Assembly: GCF_003362755.1 (NCBI RefSeq)
Contig: NZ_QKRA01000003.1
Coordinates: 186,001 to 250,000, forward strand
Direction: 5' to 3'
DNA length: 64,000 bases
Source: Marinomonas piezotolerans
Lineage (GTDB): Bacteria > Pseudomonadota > Gammaproteobacteria > Pseudomonadales > Marinomonadaceae
This document shows, piece after piece, positions 8,112-16,191 of the stretch; within the stretch, counting starts at the first letter, position 1, and every line of letters begins with the position of its first letter. A program made the position numbers and the translations under genes. The notes under the pieces were generated by a model that searched no databases, had not been told where the DNA came from, and was given only the letters and a program-made list of their open reading frames with translations.

Positions 8112-9587
8112 ATGAAGGTCAGTTTGAAAGCCTGTGATGTGGTGATTTTTGGTGGCGGTGGCGACTTGGCCATGCGCAAACTTTTACCGGCTCTCTATCA
8201 CTTGGACATGGATGGTCTCTTGGCAAAAGATACGCGGATTATCGGCGCTTCCCGTCGCGATATGAGCGCTAAAGATTATCAAGAGAAGGTTCGTGAAGCG
8301 TTAAATGAGTTTGTACCCACAAGCGTTGGTGATGAAAAGACATGGCCTCGTTTCAAAGATCGTTTAAGTTATGTCTCGGTTGATGCTCAACAGGAATCTG
8401 ACTTTGCTCGGTTTAATGAGCATGAGGTCGGAAGTGATGATCGGGATGTTGTATTTTATCTTGCAACGTCGCCAGATTTATTTGGGTCAATCTGCTCATC
8501 TTTAGCGAACCATGGCTTGAACCAAGAGCGTATGCGCGTTGTGCTAGAAAAGCCACTTGGACGTGACTTGATGTCGTCACGTGCGATTAATGATGAAGTA
8601 ACACAAAACTTCGGCGAGAAACAGATTTTCCGAATTGACCATTACCTCGGTAAAGAAACGGTTCAAAACCTACTAGCGATCCGTTTTGGTAATACGTTGT
8701 TCGAACCATTATGGGATAGTGCCCATATTGATAACGTTCAGATTACAGTATCTGAGACGGTCGGAGTTGAAGGCCGTTGGGGCTACTATGATAAAGCCGG
8801 TGCACTTCGGGATATGGTGCAAAACCATTTGGTTCAGCTATTGTGTTTGGTTGCGATGGAGCCGCCGGGGCGTAATGATGCTGACTCGGTACGTGATGAA
8901 AAAATCAAAGTATTGAAAGCGCTGCGTCCAATAGAAGGAGCGAACGCTTACACGAAAACAGTTCGTGGCCAGTATGCAAAAGGCATGATTAATGGCAAGG
9001 AAGTAAAAGGTTACTTTGATGAGGAAGGTAGTAACCCTGAATCTCGAACAGAAACATTTGTTGCTCTGCGAGCTGACATTGATAACTGGCGTTGGGCTGG
9101 CGTACCGTTTTACCTAAGAACTGGAAAACGACTCGGGCAACGTTACTCAGAGATCGTCATTCAATACAAATCGATACCGCACAGCATATTTAATGATGAG
9201 AGCAATCGTCAGCTTCAGCGCAATCAGCTCATTATTCGTCTTCAGCCGGAAGAAAAAATCTCCTTAACTGTGATGAACAAAGTGCCAGGTGCCGGTGAAG
9301 GGATGAATCTACAACCAGTTGATTTGAACTTAAGTCTGAGTGAAGCATTTAATAACAAGCGTAGCCCTGAAGCCTACGAGCGTTTATTGCTAGATGTGAT
9401 GCGCAATGATGCGACGTTATTTATGCGCTATGACGAAGTTGAGGCCGCTTGGAAATGGGTCGATGGAATCATGGGGGCGTGGAGTCAAACCAGTGAGCGT
9501 CCAAAAGAGTATGCGTCTGGTTCGTGGGGACCTGCTGCTTCAATGGCATTGCCGATAAAAGATGGCCGTAATTGGCATGATTACTAA
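8112..9587 (+). CDS. zwf: Glucose-6-phosphate 1-dehydrogenase
   Basis: This 491-residue enzyme oxidises glucose-6-phosphate to 6-phosphogluconolactone with NADP+ (or NAD+). The nucleotide-binding GGGGDLAMRKLLPAL lies near the N-terminus, EKPLG is at 146-150 and the active-site signature RIDHYLGKE is at 174-182, containing catalytic His177. Length is normal. It is the second gene of the glk-zwf-eda run. The lactonase gene pgl, often found between zwf and eda in pseudomonads, is missing here. Confidence 0.97.
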   Translation: MKVSLKACDVVIFGGGGDLAMRKLLPALYHLDMDGLLAKDTRIIGASRRDMSAKDYQEKVREALNEFVPTSVGDEKTWPRFKDRLSYVSVDAQQESDFARFNEHEVGSDDRDVVFYLATSPDLFGSICSSLANHGLNQERMRVVLEKPLGRDLMSSRAINDEVTQNFGEKQIFRIDHYLGKETVQNLLAIRFGNTLFEPLWDSAHIDNVQITVSETVGVEGRWGYYDKAGALRDMVQNHLVQLLCLVAMEPPGRNDADSVRDEKIKVLKALRPIEGANAYTKTVRGQYAKGMINGKEVKGYFDEEGSNPESRTETFVALRADIDNWRWAGVPFYLRTGKRLGQRYSEIVIQYKSIPHSIFNDESNRQLQRNQLIIRLQPEEKISLTVMNKVPGAGEGMNLQPVDLNLSLSEAFNNKRSPEAYERLLLDVMRNDATLFMRYDEVEAAWKWVDGIMGAWSQTSERPKEYASGSWGPAASMALPIKDGRNWHDY

Positions 9588-9609
9588 CAATTTTTAAGGA
9601 TACAGAACC

Positions 9610-10230
9610 ATGACAACATATACAGCCGCTCAAGTCATGACGGCAACCCCAGTGGTGCCTGTGATTGTAGTTGATAGTGCAGAACAAGCTGTTAACTTAG
9701 GCAAGGCATTGGTGGCAGGTGGCGTACCAGTATTGGAAGTGACTATGCGCACAGAGGCTGCACTAGAAGCTATTTCTGCGCTGCGTAAAGAAGTGCCTGA
9801 CGCCATTGTTGGTGCCGGAACAGTATGCAGTCGTGAACAGTATATTCAAGCGATTGAAGCGGGCGCAGAATTTATCATCAGCCCAGGTGCGACTCCCGAT
9901 TTGCTAGCGGTAGGTAAAGAATATGATGTTCCTTACCTGCCAGCAGTAGCGACTATTTCGGACATTTTGTTAGGTATGGAATACGGCTATGATCACTTTA
10001 AATTTTTCCCAGCGGAAGTGAATGGCGGTATCAAGGCTTTAAAAGCATTTGGTGGGCCACTGCCCCAGATTCGCTTTTGCCCGACAGGTGGTATTGGCGC
10101 AAATAATTTCAAAGACTACTTAGCGCTGGACAACGTCTTATGCGTTGGGGGGTCTTGGATTGTGCCGACTGATCTTGTGCGAGAGGGTAAGTGGGACGAG
10201 ATTACTGAGCTTGCAAAGTCTGTTCAATAA
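9610..10230 (+). CDS. eda: KDPG/KHG aldolase
   Basis: This 206-residue class I aldolase cleaves 2-keto-3-deoxy-6-phosphogluconate to pyruvate and glyceraldehyde-3-phosphate, the last Entner-Doudoroff step. The general base Glu43 sits in VLEVTMRT, and the Schiff-base lysine Lys131 in FKFFPAE. The trimeric family is normally about 210 residues. Third gene of the glk-zwf-eda run and followed directly by a strong terminator. The dehydratase gene edd is not in the window. Confidence 0.97.
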   Translation: MTTYTAAQVMTATPVVPVIVVDSAEQAVNLGKALVAGGVPVLEVTMRTEAALEAISALRKEVPDAIVGAGTVCSREQYIQAIEAGAEFIISPGATPDLLAVGKEYDVPYLPAVATISDILLGMEYGYDHFKFFPAEVNGGIKALKAFGGPLPQIRFCPTGGIGANNFKDYLALDNVLCVGGSWIVPTDLVREGKWDEITELAKSVQ

Positions 10231-10256
10231 AGATTGGCCCAATAGAGTCACTTGAA

Positions 10257-10289
10257 ACGCCTCACCGGCGATGTCGGTGGGGCGTTTTT
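10257..10289 (+). terminator. Rho-independent terminator after eda
   Basis: Arms ACGCCTCACCG (10257-10267) and CGGTGGGGCGT (10275-10285) form an 11-position GC-rich stem with one wobble, followed by five T. Confidence 0.9.
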
Positions 10290-10376
10290 GTTGCTAAATA
10301 GTACTAGCGTGCTTAGCTCTGATTTATGATACAAATAATGCCATAACCCAGATAGACCAAAACGGAGAGGTCTCCC

Positions 10377-11321
10377 ATGAAAATCGCTATTTTGGATGAT
10401 TATCAAGATGTGGTGAAGAGCTTGCCATGTTTTAAGCTGCTCGACGCTCATGACGTGATGATACTGACTAAGACGCTAACTGAAGTGCAACTTGTAGAGC
10501 AATTAAGCGAGGTTGAGGCGTTAATTCTAATTCGTGAGCGTACTGTAATTACCGATTCCTTACTCGCTAAACTGCCAAACCTACGCGTCATTAGTCAAAC
10601 GGGAAAAGTGAGCCATCATATTGATCCAGCCATGTGTGAGCGCTATGGGGTTTCGGTATTGGAAGGGAAAGGCTCTCCGATAGCACCGTCTGAGTTATGT
10701 TGGGCACTCATTATGGCGGCTAGTCGTCATCTCCCCACCTATACATCGAATCTAACCCAAAATCGCTGGCAGGATTCTGGGGTGTTGGGGTTAGGTCGAA
10801 CGTTACGTGGCTTAACTCTAGGTATTTGGGGGTATGGCAAAATCGGGCAGCGCATCGCTCAATATGCCCAGGCGTTTGAAATGTCTGTATTGGTATGGGG
10901 AAGCGAAACATCACGAGCGTTAGCAATAAAGCATGGTTTTATGGCGGCAGAGACTAAAGCGGACTTTTTTTCCGAATCGGATGTATTATCGCTGCACTTA
11001 CGCTTACATGAGGCCACAAAGGGATGTGTGAAGGCTGAAGATTTAGCGCTCATGAAACATGACTCATTATTTGTAAATACCAGTCGAGCGGAGCTCGTAG
11101 AGCCTGATGCGCTGTATCGTGAGCTAGACCGAGTGCAGAGTAAGCGAGCTGCGATAGATGTTTTCGTGAATGAGCCTGTAACGCTAGAGAGTGAGCCATT
11201 GTTAGCGTTACCCAATGTGACGGCAACACCACACTTGGGTTACGTAGAAAAAAATAGTTATGATCTGTATTTCAGAACTGCGTTTGAAAATATTCTGTCG
11301 TTTGAGCAGGGAGCTAAATAG
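10377..11321 (+). CDS. D-2-hydroxyacid dehydrogenase (SerA/phosphoglycerate dehydrogenase-like)
   Basis: This 314-residue NAD-dependent dehydrogenase has the D-isomer fold: an N-terminal substrate lobe (to about 100), a Rossmann lobe with GIWGYGKIGQRIA, and the catalytic trio Arg in NTSRAELVE, Glu in FVNEP and His in PHLGYVE. It lacks the C-terminal ACT domain of SerA, so it is more likely a general 2-hydroxyacid or catabolic dehydrogenase. It has its own ribosome-binding site (GGAGAGG) and upstream gap and is not clearly in an operon. The substrate cannot be predicted. Confidence 0.88.
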   Translation: MKIAILDDYQDVVKSLPCFKLLDAHDVMILTKTLTEVQLVEQLSEVEALILIRERTVITDSLLAKLPNLRVISQTGKVSHHIDPAMCERYGVSVLEGKGSPIAPSELCWALIMAASRHLPTYTSNLTQNRWQDSGVLGLGRTLRGLTLGIWGYGKIGQRIAQYAQAFEMSVLVWGSETSRALAIKHGFMAAETKADFFSESDVLSLHLRLHEATKGCVKAEDLALMKHDSLFVNTSRAELVEPDALYRELDRVQSKRAAIDVFVNEPVTLESEPLLALPNVTATPHLGYVEKNSYDLYFRTAFENILSFEQGAK

Positions 11322-11349
11322 AGTACCCTGCTCACTAACCTTTAGTCCT

Positions 11350-11721
11350 TTAAGAAAAACGCTGTTCAAGATAGCGAATAATTTCAGAGGACTCATACAT
11401 CCACTGGACTTGGCCATCCTGTTCAATCCGAAGGCAAGGGACTTTTACCTTACCGCCACCGTCTTTTAGCTCTTGTCTATGGGGGGAGCCTTCTGAAGCG
11501 TTGCGCATTTCGATAGGCACGTTCAATTTGTAAATTGCACGGCGAGTTTTTATGCAAAAAGGGCAGGCAAAAAATTGATAGAGTGAAAGTCCTTGAGCGG
11601 CGGTATTGATCGCTTGCTGCTGCTCTGGTGTTCGTTTCAATTTTGATCCTCTGGTGAGTAAATCAGCTAATGCGATAAGGCCACCTAATAGGTTGCGGAT
11701 CAGTTTAATAATAAATTTCAT
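11350..11721 (-). CDS. Glutaredoxin-like protein with N-terminal hydrophobic segment
   Basis: This 123-residue protein has a hydrophobic stretch near residues 4-22, a charged linker, and a thioredoxin-fold domain with redox motif CPFC (53-56) and a cis-proline in VPCL. The CPFC dithiol suggests glutaredoxin-like thiol-disulfide exchange, perhaps anchored at the inner face of the membrane. The GST N-terminal-like ending YESSEIIRYLEQRF also fits. It is convergent with the hydroxyacid dehydrogenase gene. Confidence 0.82.
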   Translation of the reverse strand: MKFIIKLIRNLLGGLIALADLLTRGSKLKRTPEQQQAINTAAQGLSLYQFFACPFCIKTRRAIYKLNVPIEMRNASEGSPHRQELKDGGGKVKVPCLRIEQDGQVQWMYESSEIIRYLEQRFS

Positions 11722-11802
11722 GGAATTGCTCGCTGGTTTGAAAACTACAGACGGTTTTTGAGTGTGCTCGGCATTCTACCGTTGTCTTCTCTGTTCCACA
11801 AT

Positions 11803-11820
11803 TTTTGTTCTACAACAAAA
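11803..11820. repeat. Perfect dyad upstream of FMN reductase gene
   Basis: TTTTGTT (11803-11809) and AACAAAA (11814-11820) are perfect inverted arms around CTAC. The dyad lies in the 209-bp gap between the divergent glutaredoxin-like and FMN reductase genes, where an operator for either would be expected. No regulator can be named. Confidence 0.45.
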
Positions 11821-11930
11821 GAAAGGGTCTGCAAATTAGAATATGTACAGCATGATCAAAGGGGAGAGTTGCTTTTCTCTCTTAGATAAGTAGCTTGAAT
11901 GTATTCAACTCATTACAGGAAGGACACACA

Positions 11931-12461
11931 ATGAAGATTTTAGCCTTTGCAGCGAGTAACTCTAAAGCCTCTATTAATAAGCAACTGGTGACCCACGCAG
12001 CGCAGTTATTAGCAGATAGAACGCAGGGAGAAGTAGAAATTCTGGATCTGAATGACTATGACATGCCGCTATATAGTATTGACCGACAAACAGAAAATGG
12101 CATCCATGAGTTGGCTCAGGCGTTTTTCGACAAAATTGGTGCGGCAGATGTAGTGTTGGTGTCTTTCGCTGAGCATAATGGCTCTTACACGGCGGCCTAC
12201 AAGAACTTATTTGATTGGGCGTCGCGCATTGATATGAAGGTATATCAAAATAAGCCGAGTATAGTGCTGGCAACATCGCCAGGAGCGCGTGGCGCACAAA
12301 GAGTGCTTGAAAGCGCAATAAACTCCGCTGAAGCTTTTGGGATGGACCTTAAAGGGAGTTTGTCGGTGCCATCATTTGGCGATAACTTTGATAGCGATAA
12401 AGGCCAGTTATCGAGCCCTGAGTTATCGAAAGACTTAGATCAGGTTCTCGCCAACCTATAG
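11931..12461 (+). CDS. NADPH-dependent FMN reductase (flavodoxin-fold oxidoreductase)
   Basis: This 176-residue protein of the NAD(P)H-dependent FMN reductase family has the FMN-phosphate loop ASNSKASINKQL near residues 7-18, a VSFAEHNGSYTAAYKNLFDWAS segment and a TSPGARGA loop for the isoalloxazine ring. It should reduce FMN, quinones or azo compounds with NAD(P)H. The ATG at 11931 follows AGGAAGG; a longer frame from 11895 lacks a ribosome-binding site. Monocistronic, closed by a strong terminator. Confidence 0.88.
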   Translation: MKILAFAASNSKASINKQLVTHAAQLLADRTQGEVEILDLNDYDMPLYSIDRQTENGIHELAQAFFDKIGAADVVLVSFAEHNGSYTAAYKNLFDWASRIDMKVYQNKPSIVLATSPGARGAQRVLESAINSAEAFGMDLKGSLSVPSFGDNFDSDKGQLSSPELSKDLDQVLANL

Positions 12462-12478
12462 CAACATAATAAATCAAA

Positions 12479-12510
12479 AATCAGGGAGCTTTAAGCTCCC
12501 TGATTGTTTT
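12479..12510. terminator. Bidirectional terminator between FMN reductase and phoH-like gene
   Basis: AATCAGGGAGCTT (12479-12491) pairs with AAGCTCCCTGATT (12493-12505) as a near-perfect stem, with T-rich sequence on the plus side and an A run before the stem that gives T on the minus side. It serves the two convergent genes. Confidence 0.88.
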
Positions 12511-12515
12511 AGGAG

Positions 12516-13910
12516 TTATAAATTTTCCTCTGCAAACTCTGCAAGACGGCTTCGTTCAATCCCATTGACATGCATGATGCTGGTGTACTTAAAGTCTTTA
12601 CAGCGCTCAACAAGATAGGTGAGGCCTGATGTAAGGGGGGTGATGTATTTGTTATCAATCTGTGCGAGATTGCCCAAAACAATAATTTTCGAATTCACTC
12701 CGATACGTGTCACGATCGATTTAAGCTGAAACTGTGTAAGTCCTTGCGCTTCATCGACAATAATTAGCGCGTTATTGAATGAGCGGCCACGCATGAAATT
12801 AAGTGATTTAAATTGAATGTTGGCTTTTTGTTTGACGTAATCAATTGAGCTAACTGCGTGCTCGTCACTGCCATGAAGGATCTCTAGGTTATCGTCAAAC
12901 GCTGCTAGCCAAGGTGCCATTTTCTCCTCTTCGGTACCAGGCAAAAAGCCTATGTCTTCAGCAAGGGGGGGGGTTGAGCGCGCTACAATGATTTTGTTGA
13001 AGCGTTTTTCTTCCATGGTGACGTGCAGGGCATACGCTAATGCAAGCAATGTTTTACCCGATCCAGCAGGGCCCGTCATGATCATCATGTCGCTGTTTTC
13101 ATGGCGTAGTAAATAAAATGCCATTGCCTGCTCTAAGTTACGTGGTTGGATGCCCCAAAATGATTGATGCATGAGACTTTGGCGATTGATATCCAAGAGA
13201 TAAATAAACTCATTGTCGATATTGACGACAAAGCCAGTGAACTCCTCATCGTCAATGACAAACATATTTAGGAACAAAGTAGGCAGCTCATTTTTGCTGA
13301 TTTTGTGTACTGTATGAGCGCCGTGTGTTTCCGTGTTGACGGATGATATGCCACTCCAAATTGTTCCATCTATATGGACATAACCTTTGTTAAGCAGGTC
13401 TACATCATCCAGTACCTTGTCTTTTCGATAATCCTCAACACGCTCTAAGCCGGAGCCTTTGGCCTTTATTCGCATGTTTATGTCTTTGGTGACAAGACAG
13501 ACCGCCGCTCTAGGAGTCGTAGCTTGTAAGCTGAGTGCTACATTAATGATGCGGTTATCATTCGCATGGTTGTGATTGCCATTTAGAAATGGCACGTTGT
13601 CGAGTTGGGTGATTTGCTGGTCAGGAAAAACGGCGAGGGTACCTCTGGCTTTGCTGATTTGCTCATGCTCGGCTGCATGGATGGGGACCCCAGATTGGAG
13701 TTCTTTTGGTGTTGCATCCCCCACCATTTTATCGATGATATTGATGGCTAGCCTTGCTTCGCGGCTAACATCTTTATCTCTGCGATCTTTAATTTCATCC
13801 AGCTCTTCCAGCACAGTCATCGGAATAATGACCTTGTGCTCGGCGAAGGCGTAGATAGCCATTGGATCGTGAAGTAACACATTGGTATCTAGAACATAGA
13901 TTTTTTCCAT
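12516..13910 (-). CDS. PIN domain-PhoH ATPase fusion (PhoH2-type)
   Basis: This 464-residue protein has an N-terminal PIN nuclease domain (LDTNVLLHDP with Asp8, VLEELDEIK, acidic residues near 118 and 143) and a C-terminal PhoH ATPase with Walker A GPAGSGKT (280-287) and Walker B LIIVDEAQ. PIN-PhoH proteins are described as RNA helicase/ribonucleases. The ATG follows AGGAGAG. It is transcribed alone from the 322-bp gap next to rpoD. Its physiological role here is not known. Confidence 0.92.
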   Translation of the reverse strand: MEKIYVLDTNVLLHDPMAIYAFAEHKVIIPMTVLEELDEIKDRRDKDVSREARLAINIIDKMVGDATPKELQSGVPIHAAEHEQISKARGTLAVFPDQQITQLDNVPFLNGNHNHANDNRIINVALSLQATTPRAAVCLVTKDINMRIKAKGSGLERVEDYRKDKVLDDVDLLNKGYVHIDGTIWSGISSVNTETHGAHTVHKISKNELPTLFLNMFVIDDEEFTGFVVNIDNEFIYLLDINRQSLMHQSFWGIQPRNLEQAMAFYLLRHENSDMMIMTGPAGSGKTLLALAYALHVTMEEKRFNKIIVARSTPPLAEDIGFLPGTEEEKMAPWLAAFDDNLEILHGSDEHAVSSIDYVKQKANIQFKSLNFMRGRSFNNALIIVDEAQGLTQFQLKSIVTRIGVNSKIIVLGNLAQIDNKYITPLTSGLTYLVERCKDFKYTSIMHVNGIERSRLAEFAEENL

Positions 13911-14232
13911 AGTACTTCTCTCCTCTACATAGAGATAATAAATCCGTTAGATAAGCTGACGTAGGTATGTGTAAAGGCACAGAGTCGGGTATGACTAAGT
14001 CGAGCCAATTAGTGCTAGTTAGATGTAATGGGGCCAAGGAAGGGTGTGAGAGGAAGGCCTCTCTGAAGGGGGACGATGGTATTCTGTCAATGACTGCTTC
14101 TACTACCATATACGACAAGCTGCTCTCTTTGAGTTATGAGCTTACTTAGAGTGTATGACAAAATGACTAACAATGAGAACAAAAAAAACCACTCAGAAAT
14201 ATGAGTGGTTTTTTGAATGGATGTCGTGACGA
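13911..14232. other. Intergenic region between rpoD and phoH-like genes
   Basis: This stretch holds the rpoD terminator at its right end and must hold the promoter and leader of the PIN-PhoH gene (minus strand) at its left. A 60-codon plus-strand frame (13967-14149) has no ribosome-binding site or recognisable product and is not called. No RNA gene was recognised. Confidence 0.6.
14187..14214 (-). terminator. rpoD terminator
   Basis: AACCACTCA (14187-14195) and TGAGTGGTT (14202-14210) form a perfect nine-base stem. The A run at 14181-14188 gives a long U tail on the minus-strand transcript, so it ends the rpsU-dnaG-rpoD operon; the T run on the other side makes it potentially bidirectional. 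Confidence 0.9.
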
Positions 14233-16077
14233 TTACTGATCGTCTAAGAAGCTACGTAAGTGTTCAGAACGACTTGGGTGACGAAGCTTGCGAAGCGCTT
14301 TGGCTTCAATTTGACGAATACGCTCACGTGTTACATCAAACTGTTTACCAACTTCTTCAAGCGTATGGTCAGTATTCATATCAATACCAAATCGCATACG
14401 TAGTACTTTCGCTTCACGTGCTGTAAGGCCAGACAATACGGTCGTGGTTGATTCTTTTAGGCCTTCGATCGTTGCTGTGTCAATAGGGGACTCAGCACCA
14501 TCGTCTTCAATGAAATCACCTAGATGCGAGTCTTCGTCGTCACCTATTGGGGTTTCCATTGAAATAGGTTCTTTCGCAATCTTTAGTACTTTACGAATTT
14601 TATCTTCTGGCATGTCCATGCGCACGGCCAGCTCTTCCGGTGTCGCCTCACGTCCCATCTCTTGCAGCATTTGACGAGAGATACGGTTCAGCTTGTTGAT
14701 TGTCTCAATCATATGCACCGGAATACGGATCGTACGAGCTTGGTCTGCAATAGAGCGGGTGATTGCCTGACGAATCCACCATGTTGCGTAGGTCGAAAAT
14801 TTGTAACCGCGACGATACTCAAATTTATCAACGGCTTTCATCAAACCTATATTACCTTCTTGGATCAGGTCCAAAAACTGTAAGCCACGGTTGGTGTATT
14901 TCTTAGCGATCGAAATAACCAGACGTAAGTTGGCTTCAACCATCTCTTTTTTCGCACGACGAGCACGCGTTTCACCTATGGAAATTCGGCGATTGATTTC
15001 TTTCAACTCAGGGATACTTAACCCTGTGTCTTTTGCGATACCACGAAGTTTACGTTGGCAGCGATTGAATTCCGCTTGGTGCTCTTCTAAGCCTGCTGAG
15101 TAATTCGTACCCGCATCAATGCGTTCTTGTAGCCACTCAGTGTTGGTCTCATTGTTTGGGAAACGTTTTAAAAACTCTGTACGAGGCATGCCTGCTTTAC
15201 GAACACACAATTGCATGATCAAACGTTCTTGCTCACGAAGTTTATCCATGCGTGAACGAACACGATCCACCAATTCTTCAAACAGTTTTGGCGCAAGTTT
15301 AATCGGTGCAAACATCACACTTAGTTCTTCTTGCTTGGCAGATACTTCAGAAGAGTGACGACCATGCGCTTCAGTTAGTGATAGTACTTCGGCATATAGG
15401 CGACGGATTTCGTTAAAGCGCAGTGCTGTTTCTTCTGGGTCTGGGCCGCTTTCTGTTTCTTCTTCAGAATCGTCGCTATCATCGTCGCTATCGTCATCAG
15501 TGCTGTCATCTGTATCAGCAACGTCAGGCGTATTATCTTCCAGCTCTTCGAAGTAAGGTTCTTCGCCATCACCATCGATAAAGCCACTGAATATATCGCT
15601 TAAGCGACCTTCTTCTTCAATAACGCGATCATAAGTGTTGATAAGAAGATCAACGGCACCAGGGTAGTATGACAACGCTGCCATGACTTCACGTGTACCT
15701 TCTTCAATACGCTTTGCAATAGCGATCTCGCCGGCACGTGTTAGCAGTTCTACTGTACCCATTTCACGCATGTACATGCGTACCGGGTCTGTGGTGCGTG
15801 TAACGTCACCTTCTACAGCCGCTAGGGCTGCTGCAGCTTCTTCTGCTGCGTCATCATCTGTAGAGTCACCTTCTTCCATAAGAAGGTTTTCTTTATCAGG
15901 AGCATATTCAGAAACCACGATGCCCATGTCATTAATCATGGCAATGATTTCTTCTACCTGTTCTGGATCAGAAAGGTCATCAGGCAGATGGTCATTAACT
16001 TCCGAATAAGTTAAGTAACCTTGTTCTTTACCTTTGGCGATCAGCTCTTTAAGACGTGACTGTTGAGTGTCTGGCAT
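14233..16077 (-). CDS. rpoD: RNA polymerase primary sigma factor RpoD (sigma-70)
   Basis: This 614-residue housekeeping sigma factor directs RNA polymerase to -10/-35 promoters. It shows region 1.1 ([17 protein letters not shown]), a non-conserved region with a very acidic Asp/Glu/Ser run, region 2 ([13 protein letters not shown]), region 3 and region 4 ([18 protein letters not shown]). The start MPDTQQS at 16077 is chosen over an ATG 15 bases upstream, since it follows an AGG and matches the family. Last gene of rpsU-yqeY-dnaG-rpoD. Confidence 0.98.
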   Translation of the reverse strand: MPDTQQSRLKELIAKGKEQGYLTYSEVNDHLPDDLSDPEQVEEIIAMINDMGIVVSEYAPDKENLLMEEGDSTDDDAAEEAAAALAAVEGDVTRTTDPVRMYMREMGTVELLTRAGEIAIAKRIEEGTREVMAALSYYPGAVDLLINTYDRVIEEEGRLSDIFSGFIDGDGEEPYFEELEDNTPDVADTDDSTDDDSDDDSDDSEEETESGPDPEETALRFNEIRRLYAEVLSLTEAHGRHSSEVSAKQEELSVMFAPIKLAPKLFEELVDRVRSRMDKLREQERLIMQLCVRKAGMPRTEFLKRFPNNETNTEWLQERIDAGTNYSAGLEEHQAEFNRCQRKLRGIAKDTGLSIPELKEINRRISIGETRARRAKKEMVEANLRLVISIAKKYTNRGLQFLDLIQEGNIGLMKAVDKFEYRRGYKFSTYATWWIRQAITRSIADQARTIRIPVHMIETINKLNRISRQMLQEMGREATPEELAVRMDMPEDKIRKVLKIAKEPISMETPIGDDEDSHLGDFIEDDGAESPIDTATIEGLKESTTTVLSGLTAREAKVLRMRFGIDMNTDHTLEEVGKQFDVTRERIRQIEAKALRKLRHPSRSEHLRSFLDDQ

Positions 16078-16191
16078 TCGACAACCTATCATTTAGAATT
16101 CGTTGGGAGTTTAGCAAGCGGCGGATTATAGCAAAAAAACCTGATTTCATCCAGATATTCTCATTAATGTTGGCCGAAAAATAGTCAATAA

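Noticed and set aside
12516-13910. PIN-PhoH protein as part of a toxin-antitoxin pair (PhoAT-PhoH2 type)
   Set aside because: No antitoxin-like frame precedes it; the upstream gap has no supported gene.
13967-14149. 60-codon plus-strand frame between phoH-like gene and rpoD
   Set aside because: No ribosome-binding site, no recognisable product and an upstream region shared with the promoter of the minus-strand gene.
15460-15520. Repeated TCATCG/ATCGTC stretches inside rpoD as a DNA repeat
   Set aside because: They simply encode the Asp/Ser-rich acidic run of the sigma factor's non-conserved region.
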